A stretch of DNA of 64,000 nucleotides from Lunularia cruciata (taxonomy: Eukaryota > Streptophyta > Marchantiopsida > Lunulariales > Lunulariaceae), in NCBI GenBank assembly GCA_948567375.1, contig OX419755.1:53462291-53526290 (forward strand), written 5' to 3'. A program made the translations under genes and the position numbers. The notes under the pieces were generated by a model that did no database searches, was not told where the DNA came from, and saw nothing but the letters and a program-made list of their open reading frames with translations. Shown here in pieces: positions 43,990-57,043 of the stretch; the first letter of the stretch is position 1, and each line of letters starts with the position of its first letter.

Positions 43990-46900
43990 ATCTATTTGAC
44001 ATCCAACTCAGACTTGGCAGTGATAAGTCCAACATGTATCTTGACATGTATGTTTGCAAACAACAAATGTTTTAGTTGCCTTGTTGATGTTCACACAGTG
44101 ACCAACATGCTCCTAGATGATGAGATTGTAGTGAGATGAATATAATGTGCCAACATTGCAAAGCAAATATATGGGAGTTAGAGTGCACCTTGAGATCCTC
44201 TCTATGCAATCCTTGGTTCTTGCTTTGTTGAGAGAGTGACAAAATTGCACTACCAACCTTACCTACAATCCCATGTGAATTGTAATTTCTTCTTTCTACC
44301 ACTTATCCACTTGTAACAAAATTCCATGACCAGATCCACATATACAACTCTACCTTTGTCTTTACATCCTTGGTGCCAACATTGATGAGATAGTTACAAT
44401 TAATGGTGCAATGTACCATAAGATAGGTTCAATTTTGCCAATTGAAGGACATAATCCACAATTTTCACATTTTTTTATTCATGACACTACACAAGATCTT
44501 CAACACTAACAAGAAATAATGCCTTCCATGGATTTGCTGACCTTGGAACAATTCCAAACCATGTTGGATAATGTTAGCTCATACTTGCATGCATATCAAA
44601 CAATGCAAAAAAAGCTCTTGCCAAATGGTATTGGTTTTGCCTCAATACCATTGTTGTCTTTGCATTTACTATTTGGTGGTACAATACACCAACTGCCATT
44701 GAAGTTGTTGCACTGATGCTTGGAGATGGCTCCAAACATGTTGACCATCATGATATTGTTGTGCAACATTGTGACTGTTTTCTAAAGTGTATCTTGGAGA
44801 TCCATGTAGCATATATGGCACTAGAATATCCATTCCTATTTCCATATGGTGAATGTGGATGGCATCTGAACATTCCTTTGAGTAGGATTCAAAAAAATGT
44901 TCTTAATGCTACTAATGAAGAACATGAAGGGATAGATGGCAAAGTCAAAGTTGACAATGAGATTGAAAATTTACTAGGGATTCAATGCAAGAATGTCACA
45001 ATTGCAAAATACTATTGCTATCATCATCACCATCAAGATGGAAATGAGATTGCCTTGCTATGTGTAGGATGTTTGAGACAATAGTACATTGTTGATGCAT
45101 ATGTAACTATAAAACAAACTTGACTGAAATATCTTTACTTTAATCAAAGAAAGCTATGAGCGGATCTTTATCAAGGTTTGCGAGATGTCATTGCACTTGG
45201 TGATACAAATGCAGTTGTTGTCAGATAATGCAACCTTCTGCCCTCCTCCCTTATTGGGAGTCCATGCCATATAGTCCAAACCTACCTAGATGCCATGGCC
45301 ATTTGCCAATGTGCTGGTTGTCTTGATGGTTTTGTGACTTTCACTTGCAATCCACAATGGCCAAAAATCAGGCATGCACCGCTACCCAATCAACAAACTC
45401 AAGATTTTCTTGATTTGGTATCACATATATTTTGCATGAAGCTTAAAGACCTTCACATTGATATTCATGGGATATATATTTTAGGAAGGACAATTGCAAG
45501 CATTCATATCATTAAATTCCTAAAGCAAGGCCTCCCACATGCCTAGACGCTCATCTTCTTTGCCAAGGATTGTAAGCCACGCATTGTGAGAGACATTGAA
45601 AAGCTCATAGTGTAGAGATTTTGGACAAAGATAAGAATATGCTTACTTATCAATCTATTACAAAGTGAATGATGCATGATCCTTGTAGCATTAGTTTCCT
45701 TAATGCGCCACATATGGTAGATAGCAAATGTCAAAAATGCTATACCCAAAATTTCCAAGCAAAGACATCCACCCAATGTCAATGGTTATCCTATATATAG
45801 GCATAGAAATACAAGTGCAACAATTTTGTTGAAGGATGTAGCTTTGAACAACCAATGGATGATACCGGACAATCTCTATTTGTCCGCCAAGCACAAAGCA
45901 TATATCAATGTAAAGGTGTGTAAAAATATTCAAGCTATGAAGTACCTTTTCAAGTATGTCAACAAGGGACACAGTAGAGCTCCAGTAGTGATTACACATA
46001 ATACCTCAAATGATAATCTCCCACAAACAATTGTTGAAATAGAGCAATATATTGACTATCACTAAGTGTCAGCATATGAGGTATCATGGCATATCTTCAA
46101 GTTCAAGTTGCAAGACTGTTATCTTACAATAGAATGTTTGAAATGCCACCTGGAATATCAGAAAATTGTGGTATTCATTGAAGATGCAAATCTACAAGCA
46201 TTAGTTGAAAACTCAATTGCAGCTAAGACAACTTTGTCATAATTGTTTGAGGCTAATAGTAAATATGGTATAGAAAGTGAAAACGTTTAGGAAAAATAAG
46301 GAAAGAGATGGGACGTGTGCAAATGAGTTTTGCTATTGACTATGTCTACTTTGCTCATCTAGCCCCTAACTAACATTACTATCTACTTATGCTATTGAAA
46401 TTTGTCAAAGATGCAACCTTTTTTGCTGACCTCCGCACTATCAATGGCACTAAGCACAACACATTTAAGGATGTTTGCATAGCAATTGGGTTGCTCAAAG
46501 ATGACAATGAATGGCATTGGGCTTTGCAAGAAGCGAGTCTTTTGGGCCCTAGAAAATAGCTTCAAGATATTTTTCCTTTATGTTGATGTTTTATGAAGTG
46601 GCAAACCCTAAGCAATTATGGAATAGCCATTAGGAGAGTAAATTCAAAAAATATCTACAAATAATTAGGAGAGTAAATTCAACAAATATCTACAAATATC
46701 TAGTCTTTGGGCCTCTAGCAAATAGCTCCAAGATATATTTGTCTCTATGTTGATGATTTGCAAAATAACAACCTCTGAACAATTATGGAACAGCCATTGG
46801 GAGAGTTTCAATGATGACATCCAAGCTATGAGCCACAAGGAATATGGAGATCCATCATTCAAACTCTCTAAGGATATGCACAAGAATAGAGCACTTTATG

Positions 46901-48190
46901 AGCTTGAGTGTGTGTTAAATCGGAATGGACAAAATCTTTCAAAGTTTCCACCAATACCACTTTTAACATACACACCTTCTGTTTGCATGCATAACATACT
47001 CATCCAAGAGGAGCTAGCATATGACCAAATGCTCCTTGCAGCTGAAGCAATTAGAAATGTAGACATGTTGAATGAAGACCAACATGTGGTATATGACACC
47101 ATTTTTAATGGTGTCATAACAAAAGATGGGAAAGCATTCTCTGTCTCTAGTAGTGGAGATACAAGAAGTAATTTTGCGTAGAAACTTTGATTTCCTCACT
47201 ACATAGTCAAGGAACGATTGTCCTTGCATAGCATCATCTAGAATAGTAGCACTTTTTCTTCCAAGAGGATGCAAAATACATTTGAGATAAAAAAATTCTG
47301 ATTCTATTGAATGACAAGTCCACTTATAATTTCACTTAGAGAATGGCACTTGGTGAGCTATTGCGTGAGGCAGACCTCATCGTCTAAGACAAAGCGCCAA
47401 TGATGCACTGCCATGCATTTGAAACCATTGATTGTACTTTGCCAGATCTCATGGAATTGTTGATTGTGAAGCATAAAAGAAACCATTTAGGAGGCAAGAT
47501 GATTGTGCATGGTGGTGGCTCTTAGCAGATTTTTTCAGTGGTTTTGAAATGAGGACAATATGACATTGTAGCAATATTAGACTGCACTCTCATCTCTAGC
47601 AACACAACATTATTCTCCACTTGCAGCTGAACATGAGACTATCTATGTCTACATTTGGTCAAGGGAAATAATTTGCCAAGTGGATTCTTGAAGTTGGTGA
47701 TGTTACTTTGCCAGTAATTGCAGCTTGAGAAAGAATGATCAGAATTAGATTGCTATTCCACCGGCACCACAATTGCCAAGTGAGGAGCATAATTTAGAAG
47801 GCCTAATCAATGTTATGTATTTTGATTTTAAGCATCATGTAGAAAGCACTAAGTACCTTATAAACTGTAGCATACTTGCACCCAAGAATACAGATGTTGA
47901 TGTTATCAACAAAGTCATCCTTGAATCTATGTTGAGGGAGTTGCATGTTCATGGGCGAGTATTATGGAAAAATGCACTACTCCAACTTCTAAGAGATTTT
48001 CTTTGGTATTACATTTTTTTGTTGTCCATTATGACTCCAACTCAATGGTCTTCCTCTTACCATACATTTGGATTTTCATGGCACATTGTAAATTGTATGG
48101 CATGCCACCATCTTAGAAACTAGGATATCATTCAAATCCAAAAGGCATGTCTCCTTTGAAGGTAAAACCTTCATTGTGCTAACAAAACCA
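43990..48190 (+). pseudogene. Helitron Rep/helicase protein, decayed
   Basis: Fragments in the expected order of a plant RepHel protein: cysteine cluster near 44.15 kb (CQHCKANIWELE); Helitron N-terminal region with MYHKIGSILPIEG, then MALEYPFLFPYGECGWH (44.8 kb); Rep HUH region KQGLPHA followed by a stop (45538-45546) where the second His should be; the two-Tyr region AMKYLFKYVNKG (45.94 kb); and the PIF1-like helicase with LNEDQHVVYDTIF, where Walker A reads SSSGDTRSNF instead of a G-x-GKT loop. Later helicase pieces run to about 48.1 kb (ILAPKNTDVDVINK). At least a dozen stops and several frameshifts are present. The element moved by rolling-circle replication; this copy is dead. Confidence 0.88.
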
Positions 48191-48453
48191 TAGCACCAAA
48201 ATGAAAAATTCCATTTGATGTACAATTATGACAACAAAAAATAAATTACTTGGCTCAAATTAAATATCTATAATTGGTAGTAGTACTAAAAGCATCACGT
48301 TTCCAATAACATCCAAATTGTGAAAATCATTATTTTATGGTACACATACTAGTTTTTTTCATGTTCTTTTCCAATATATGTACATATATAATTATTCTTT
48401 ACATGCCATGCATTTCTACACCCCAAATAGTAATATATTGGGAGCTACTATAC

Positions 48454-48482
48454 CCATGCATGATGCATGGAGCTTAACCTAG
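48454..48482 (+). mobile_element. Helitron 3' terminus (hairpin plus CTAG)
   Basis: CCATGCAT-G-ATGCATGG (48454-48470) is a perfect 8-bp stem, followed 12 nt later by CTAG (48479-48482) and then T. A short hairpin, a terminal CTRR and insertion next to T are the defining 3' features of Helitrons. It lies ~290 bp after the last helicase fragment, on the same strand. Confidence 0.8.
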
Positions 48483-51400
48483 TTAATGATGACTATGATG
48501 GGTTGTCTTTCTGTGCTTGATTCTAACTATTTGGTGAAATTCTCTATACTGGTGTTGCAAAATTATGTACCTATCTCTTACTAACTCTATATGATGGCTA
48601 CACTTCAAGATGATCTTAAAGAATGAACTTTGAAACTCTAGTTGCAACATCTTGTTAAGTAGCTTTAACATCCATGATTTTAGTAAAATAATCAACTAAA
48701 ACAAAACTATCTATTAGTGTTATAATGTGCTTCATCATCAAATTAAATTTAATAATAATTTGCTTTATAAAATTACATATCTAGAATTTAGAATTTGCAT
48801 CAAGACATATTTCCTCACACATCAATATTCTAGCAAGGTTTGTATTTTTGAAAATTAATAAGATTCCTTTTTCTAGAAAGTGATGATAACACCCAAGAAC
48901 AATCATAGTACTCTTAACAAAGGTTAAAGTTATCATGGTATTGGAATATTTATAAACATGTAGTTATCAAATTATGATTTCTCTGAATAGAATACATATA
49001 GAGCAATAGGTCTTACCTTTCTTCTATCTAGTATGTTAACATGTTTAACATAATTGTTGAGAAGAATGGTTTTGGTAGTCTTCAAAATATCCTATAATCC
49101 TCATCAAGCACTTGTGTGAATTAGGATACTTGGATGCTTTTCTTAGTAATAAGTGTGCATTATGCTCTTTGAGATTCTAAGAAGTACAGATGTTCTAGTT
49201 TTTATGGTTTTTTTCATTTGGCCATGAGAAGTTGTTGCTTTGTTGAGCTTCTTGACATGACATTTTAGTTGAACTTCTTTGTTTCAAATTTTCCTTTCAA
49301 AAGATGTGACTCTTGAGAGTGATTATTTGAGGTAATCATTATATATGTATTATCTTGAATAGCAAAATTTTGTTTTTTCAAATGTAATTTATATGTTATA
49401 TGAAATGTAAAAAATTAGAAACCCCTTATAGTCAAGAGGCACAATTATCACCAAATTTCCAAGATGCATAAGTATTTCATTCCTTAATAAACATTCTAGG
49501 CTAAAATCATAAGAAATGTTGTTGAAGTTTGTATATCATAATAGTAAATATTATACTATTATAACAATATAATAGTCAAGCTAGTTTTGCAATGGCAAAG
49601 TCCTCTTATACTTAAGTACAATTATTTTTTCTGTAATTTTAGACACCAAATTATTTGAGTTTTATCAATGGAAGAGCAATCTTGTGTCCTTCTTCAAATT
49701 TAAGTTCTAGAAATTGTGGTTGAGTTATGAATTGGAAGTGAAGTTTGAAAGATTAGAATGGAACTTATGCTCCGATAGGCACTAAGCTTGGGTCTTATTA
49801 ATGGAAGAGTCACCTTATTTCCTTTTGCATCTATATTAGGTTTGAGTTACATTGAATATGATTGAATCATGAATATAACAACGGAGACTTTCTAGAGATT
49901 AGCATGGAACTAGAAAATAGAAGTAGTTTCTTATGCAAGGTCTTGTTGCAGAGTAAAAATTATTACTCTTGTAGTAAGTTATATCCACTTAAGTATTAGT
50001 CTTGGAAAGATCACACTTGGATAGAAGAAGAAACTTCAAGATCAACCTACAAAAAAGTATTAGAAATTAAATTTGGACTTTTGATTTATAATTATGAAGC
50101 TCACTTTGGACACAAAGTTGGTCAGCTCAAGAACCAAAATATTATAATCATTGACCTAAAGTTGGACTTTTGGTCAGAATTTTATAAAAAGTTAAATTTT
50201 AGAGTACTCTTGGAGAACAATATACAATTTTGATTGTTGTTGTATGACTTACAAGTAACCCTAGAAACCAATGGTCTAGAAACTATACATACATGTAAGA
50301 ATTCTATCCATGTTGGCTGTGGGAATGGGTTGAAATCTAAAAATCTCTACAAGGTCGCAACTAGCTATATTCATTCTAAAATATGCACTGACATCCAAGT
50401 AGTTACGCAGAATTGGATTTGAATCTATATGACTTCATTTGGAAAGCATTGGATTTGACTATAATGTATTGGGTTGTATTAGATTAGGTTGAAATATATG
50501 GTATGGATATCATGCAAACAACGATTAACATCCAAGAAACTAGAATGACTAATGTACTTCTAAGATTCTTTCTATTACAATAGTATATGTATAAGTTTGC
50601 ATCTAAACATTTTAATTATTGCTAGAGTACTATTGTCTTAAATTTATTGTAGAATATTCACAAGCACGGGGTATATTCATTATGTAATATAATCCAAGCA
50701 TTCTTAAAGGAATTCAATTCATTTTAATAAAAGGAGAGGCATCTAAGTATTCTTGCTAGAAATCCTATATGGTCCTCAATAGCCTTTGACTTGTATGAAC
50801 ATTTAGTCCCGAATTTAGGGTATAGTAATTTATCCATGGAATGGAATCTTAATAAGCATTGATAAGGCATATAGAGTGGTGTCCTAATTTTACCGCAAGA
50901 CTTTAGTTTATATGACTAAGTGTACCTATGGATAAGCACCTAAACATTACAATATGCCATGAATGATGGACAAATATATTTAAGTTACATCAAATTTTCT
51001 GTTGATTATTGCAATTTATACACATGGACTAGCATCAAAATGTTCTTGTTTGAAATCCGTTTCCATCATTCATTGATATGGTTTGATATTTAAAGTTATG
51101 TTCAACAATAGTAATGGAGTTGTACCGAACTATCCCCACTGCTAATTAGGTAGATCATAATTTGGTGTTAAGTACATATATAAGTCTGCACCTATTCTAA
51201 AAGAATAAACGAGTTGAAGTCAAAATGTCAAGTTCACAAAATATCATCTGTCAATAATATTGTTGATTTATACTATGATGTCAATAGAAGGCAGTTGGCA
51301 GTCATGGATCAACAAAGATTGTTCACATAGACCTCTCAAGAATCCTTTAGTATGCATTTATATCATCTTGTCTGATCAGTAACTACAAACTCAATCTTCA

Positions 51401-51885
51401 CTGACCCTCTATCGAGGAGATAGAACCTTGCATCTCACTGGCACTTAAACATACCGATTAGATAATATAGATCTAACTTGAGTAGTAACTGATTTGAGTG
51501 AGATCTATTGCTAAACCGCTTCAAATATCATCTGGCAAACGGAGTTAGAGTTTTACGATGATATTAATGACCATGGTAGTGACATACCCATTGCATTCAT
51601 CATAGAAGTGATGCGATTAGTCCACTAAATTGTAAACATTAAATTTGAATTGATTGTTAGTGAGCCATAATTGCTGTTCAGATAGAGTCTTCTCGTGATG
51701 CAGATTTAACACACGGCTGTTGAGTGCCTACGAGAAATAGCTTCGCTCTCCAGTTGAGGAGGACTATGCAGTGACTGGATGAATCTATTAAAATTGAAGC
51801 TGAAAATTAGTCGGGGTATTCACGAAAGCAAAATGGTGAAAGAATAGGAGGGCATATCCCTTGCTGGAGATTGAATGATGATTTT
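48483..51885. other. AT-rich intergenic sequence
   Basis: No coding frame with recognisable motifs was found. It includes the 3' flank of the adjacent hydrolase gene. Confidence 0.5.
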
Positions 51886-53610
51886 TCATTTGTTGATTGG
51901 AGCCTCTTCTCCCTCATTCGAGCGTTGAATACCATTTAAGAAGCTGACTACTGTTGACACAGCTGCTTCATCTGCAACAGACACAACGACAGCGTCGATA
52001 AAGCAGATTTCCACAAACTAGAAACTGCACTGTATCGTTGAAAGAAAGAGTGTGTATCATCATGCTCCTTCTCGACCTAAAAGGTCATCACTTATCTTTC
52101 TTCCTGCTACAACATTATGTTGTTACACACGACCTTGTTTGGCACTGATGCAAAGAAATGGATGTGAGCACAGTAAGGCACCTAGACTGGGAACGGCATG
52201 GCCTCCACAGTTGGTGATCACAACTGGATCTTTCCAGAATCTGAGGAAATCTTGGTTGAAAATGAACATCGTATCCTGGGGGCCTGTTCAAACACAGAGA
52301 ATGTATTAGTAACACACGGTAAGACTTTTTCTTCCCTCGAAATTCATCTAAGACACTGTCCTCCACTAGTTACCTCAGGGTAACATCGGGAGATAGATGT
52401 GAGGAGTATCAGCTCCATACCTTCTTGCAAACAGCAATTTGGTACGTTTTCAAAGAAACTAATAACGAAGAGGGGCCACTGAAAAAGACTCACTCATCAT
52501 ATGCAACGTTGGGATCTCCATAGGGTTACCGCTGTAAACATCAGCAACGTTGGGATCTCTCAAGTATGCTCCAGACATCGAAATAAAGAAGCGGATGGGA
52601 TGAAGGTCTGCAGCCGACTTGCCTTTGATAACTTTTTTCTTTCAAACCAACCATGTCATAAGAATTCTCGCCATGAATATCACTTTCAACTTTCTAGGTG
52701 ATATATGCAAGACATCAAGAATAAGGTGAAAAGAAACTGCCCATTAAAGGTTGGAGAAAATTTCGATTATCGTACCTTATTTTGCAGAGCAATAATACAA
52801 CTACCGATGACAGCACCCTGCAGGATTGATTGATTCCAACAATTAAAGACAAGTAGGAGTAACCATACCACTAGTAGAGAAAAAGCTCATGGTTCCTAGT
52901 CGAGCAAAACTTGAGCTTTCGGCAAGAACCTGGATTTTACCAGGGAAAATCCCATTATCCCATCGAAAGGTCCGTTCTTCTCCATGTAGTCAAGTATGTA
53001 GACTATGCCTTCTTCATGATTGGGAAACACTGAGAAATCCTGCAAGACGATGGATAGTAGAATGGTCTGAACATGAGAGAGGGTTACAGATTGTCAGTTT
53101 GACAATTTCCCTTACACCATTCCGAATTTCGGTTTCCAGTTTTGGTCTCAAGGGAAATGAAATTCAGGAAAACTCCCTCAAGGAACTCTTATGGAGATGA
53201 AACGACAGGAGCATACCTCATTACAGTGCATCCATGTAAAGTATGGACCTTCAAAGACTTCTTTGATGGGTGAATTGTCCAGTCCCGGATTGATGGGTGT
53301 ATCTCCCGCGGATGAAATTGGTCCATCTAAAAATGTCTGCATTGATTGCAGTGAACTGGGTCGGTCATCATATCAAGGAGTTGGATCCATCCAGAACTTC
53401 AACGACAATAGTTGCGCTACACACCAGAATAATGAAACGTGGCCAAGCTGAATCTTCAATCGAGGGAGTAGGTTCGGTACTTACAATGTCGAGGAGATCA
53501 TGAACTTCTGGACTCCAATCTTTGCTTTGTTTCTCAAAGATGGAGGCGCTGAAGTTATGGCCGTGCAGAGCTAACAGTCTCAACTTACGAGGAGCCCCCT
53601 CAGTGCCCAT
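51886..53610 (-). CDS. FSH1-family serine hydrolase, paralogue A (7 exons)
   Basis: Alpha/beta-fold serine hydrolase of the FSH1/OVCA2 type (PF03959), probably a cytosolic esterase; the plant substrate is not established. Exons in transcription order: 53610-53485, 53336-53217, 53039-52941, 52817-52776, 52638-52494, 52283-52182, 51971-51886. All introns are GT-AG; total 239 residues. Motifs: LRLLALHGHNFSA (oxyanion strand, residues 10-22); KNGPFDGIMGFSL/G with nucleophile Ser114, its GFSxG split by intron 3; D181 in SPQDTMF; H206 in GGHAVP. Exon 2 has a nine-residue insertion relative to paralogue B. The open frame and intact triad argue for a functional gene. Confidence 0.9.
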
Positions 53611-54396
53611 AGTGGTAGATCTGCTGATGAAGAACTACGACCTTACTCCTCCTTTGCAGCTGAAAAGGGACCGAGTGGAACAGTTTCTCATTTGCTCTAT
53701 CATCAATCGTACGAAGAGCGGTAATTGTGAGTGATCCTCCACAGTAATTGCGTGTTGAGGTTCCGGACCTCGGAAGTGACTGGTCAATGAGGCAGAGAAA
53801 CTCCATGGATAGATTTTATTCGATTATTCGAGCTTCCGGGGAACGAGGTTGGAATCCATGTGGTGAGACTTAATCTCTTGATACAACGCACGCCAGAAGC
53901 GTTCCACATTTGTACCTGACCACCTCCTTTCCCCATGATTTAGTTCAGTATTCTGACTATGAGAGGAACATGCTAATCGCTTGATCTCCTGTCTCGAACA
54001 AGAACTTGGACTTGAAACTCTTGTGGCCAATCTTGGAGCTGTTTGTTCACTCCCTGAATAGAGTCAGGGGACCAGAAAAGTTGGTGCTGCTTCATATGGG
54101 AGTCGATCTAAGACGATTGGTGGGACCACCTCCCCAGACGCCCCAGCTGTGTACAGCTGTGGCGGAGAAGTGACTAGTGTTGTAGTAAAGGAGTGGACGT
54201 CCCGGATTTTGGTTCGGACCCGGAATTCAATTCGTTTGGAGATAATTTTGAGGATTATCTTGACTCTTATAAGTAGTTGAATTGAGTGATCCTGTATTTA
54301 CAAATCAGATTTCAACCTTAATTGATTATTAGTTCTATTTGATAACATCCTCAGGATACCACATATATCGTATATCGTACATATATCGTTCGACGG
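53611..54396. other. Upstream region of paralogue A
   Basis: This holds the presumed promoter and 5' UTR of the minus-strand hydrolase gene, and then sequence up to the truncated 5' end of the non-LTR element. Short frames here have no motifs. Confidence 0.4.
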
Positions 54397-57043
54397 TGAC
54401 GACGTAGGACATTGGATCAGGCGAGAGTTTAGTAAAACAACACAAACATTATACATTTTGTCTATAGCGAGTCCTACTTATGAGATTATCTCTTCTTTAC
54501 GCTCACTACCTCCTATTGCAGTAAAAGTACTAACACTAGAGATCTTAGATTATCAGTCTGAATAACTTTTATGTCTTGATAGTTTGTTATTTGCACAAGC
54601 ATTGTGCACCGCCACTCGCCTTTCCTCAAGAAGCTTATCAGAGGTGATTTATGAGCACCTGAGAGATTGTTTCCAAGCAGATGATACTTCTAATGGTTTT
54701 ACCGAGTTGTTTCAGGTGACTGCAGCAATAGCAATAAGAGACATTACTATGTCTATTAGTCGGGTGTTAGGTGCTAGTCGACTTCTCGCAATGGAGAAGG
54801 ACACGGGAGACATTAGACCGATTGCTATTGGAGAGATCTTTTTGCGTTTGGTTAGTCGTACCATTGTCCTTCAGCATTGTTCTCACTTTCTACAGTACCT
54901 TAGTCCACATCAGCTTGGAGTAGCTACACTTGGAAGATGTGAAGCTATATCTCTAGGCATTAGAGCACTCCTAGATATCCATCCAGAGTGGGTCGTCCTA
55001 CAGGTGGATGTTGAAAATGCTTTTAATAGTGTCTCATGTGCATCCATCTTTAGAGAGCTTAGGGTGGCGGGTGGATCCTTGGCGAGTCTCATTACCTTTG
55101 TGCGGTCTTTTTATGGCTCTCTTGCTGCCCTTTACTACCAGCATGATGGTTCACAAGAGGGAGTCATCGTCTTGGAGTCAGCTGTTGGTACACATCAAGG
55201 AGATCCTTTGAGATGACCCTTATTTGCCATGGTTCAATTTAGAGCTTTCTTATTTACTACTTAGGCCATGTCAAGTTGTGTATTTCACTCTTTGGCAGAT
55301 GATACACACATCGTAGGCCTTGTAGATCAGATTATGCGGGCCTTTGACTACTTGACTACTAAGCTACATCTAGTATACTTGAGAGTCAAGGTGTCAAAGT
55401 GTAGGGCATAGTCCCCTTTAGGTATCCCTCCCCACCTTGAGCTTCCAGAGGGGTGTATCACATCCACATATGGACTTCGTGTTCGTGGAGTGCCAATAGG
55501 ATCGGAGGATTTTGTCACATGCTTCTTAGACGATGCCCTTGTAGAGGATGTTCTCCATGTGGATGACCTTTCATTACTAAGAGATTCGTAGATGGCATTT
55601 GGTATACTCTCTTCCAATATTGCTCATCAACCATCCTACCTCATCCGTACAATTCCCCTCTCACCGTCCTTCCTATCTCGTCTGAGAGCATTTGATAGGA
55701 AGATTATGGGAGTCTTTGGTGATATTATTGGACCATGGACTTTTGAGTGTGTGACAAGGGATTTGGCACGTACACAGACGGCTCTGCCGATCTCATGTGG
55801 TGGGGTTGGCTTGCTTTCTATGGAAGAGATTGCACTTATAGCATTTTTGGATAGTTTGGTTCTCTTGACACCCCTACTTTCCTCTCGTTTTGTGGTTGTT
55901 GATAAGCCGGTTTTGGAGACTTATGTGACAGAGATGGAGGGAGGATCCTTCTCTCTCCAGACGTTATTGCGGCAGACGAGAGATAGTCTACCCACACGAG
56001 CACGGGAGGATTTTCCTCCGTTTGCTTCACTATCATTAGATTGGACTAGAGGTTTACAATCTTCCTTGTTGGAACGACAGTGTGAGCATACGTTACATTC
56101 TCTCTTAGTCGACTCGTCCATTCCTCAAGCTACTAGAGCACGTCTACGCTCTTGCTCCGGCAAGGGTGCAAGCTTTTGGATCCTAGCTCGACCGTGCATT
56201 AAAGCATTCCGACTCGCACCAACTACTTTCTCTACAGCGATGAGGTTTTGCCTAGGTTTTGTCCACCCATTTGCATCTTCATTACTCACTTGTGAGTGTG
56301 GTTCTACACTAGATGCAACAACGATCCACATGACACGATGTTCTTTTGGAAGATAGAGGATAGCTACCCATGATACCATTAGAGACATAGTGTTTGCTAT
56401 GGCACGAGAGAGTGGATACTTGGCTTGGATGGAACATTCGTGTGCCTTGCAAACGACACGTGTTAGAGCAGGCTTATACTTGGTCTCAAATGATCAGGTG
56501 ACAATAACGGATGTCGTGGTTACGGACCTTACACGGGATACAATGTCGAAGGGAGTGATCACCCGTCCGCCTAGATGGCCGACAAATGCAACAACAAGTC
56601 GCAATGTCTCCAAGTATAGGAGCATGCAACAAGGTCACCTCTTTGTTCATCTAGCCTTGGAATTATATAGAGCGATGGATACAACATTTGATATATTTGT
56701 CAAGGAAAGCCTGAGAACTTATCATGTTAAACGTCAAACAATACCACTTTTACTCTCATACTCTGTAGCATATTTTATACAACATGTATCTATTGCTCCA
56801 CAGAGGGCAATAACTAGTGCAATCCATAGGAGAGCAATCACATTAGATGATGTGTCCTCGGATGCTCCAATTGTGTGTAGGCAGTACGACTTGCACAGCT
56901 CGGATATTTTAGGTGCAATAGGGCAGTTTTCTCATATAGACTCTATTGGGGCTTAGTCCCATGTTCCCTTTTTTGTCTCTCCCTTGTATGGCTTGGTGCA
57001 GTCTTCCCATCCTTCATTTTTCCTACATGGTTGCCTTTCTAAA
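54397..57043 (+). mobile_element. Non-LTR retrotransposon copy 1 (5'-truncated, RLE-type)
   Basis: Similarity with copy 2 (60758-64000) begins at GTAGGACATTGG and extends through the coding region and a ~100-bp 3' tail. The 5' part present in copy 2 is missing, as in a typical truncated LINE insertion. It sits between the two hydrolase genes and is transcriptionally opposed to them. The 3' boundary is a minimum, because copy 2 is cut by the window end. Confidence 0.8.
54584..56956 (+). pseudogene. Reverse transcriptase-endonuclease ORF of non-LTR copy 1
   Basis: One frame runs ~790 codons with only about five stops (for example at 55214 and 56354) and no frameshift. RT: KDTGDIRPIAIGEIFLRL; LQVDVENAFNSVS with the first catalytic Asp; GTHQGDPL; HSLADDTHIVG with the catalytic DD. 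After the thumb comes a zinc knuckle CECG-x7-IHMTRC (about 56.3 kb). Then ATHDTIRDIVF, RAGLYL, VTITDVVVTD and NVSKYRSMQQGHLFVHLALE. The last blocks match the D...DVxV...KxxKY layout of the restriction-like endonuclease of R2-type elements. The first motif residue here is Gly, but Asp in copy 2. No APE-type endonuclease is seen. Confidence 0.75.
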
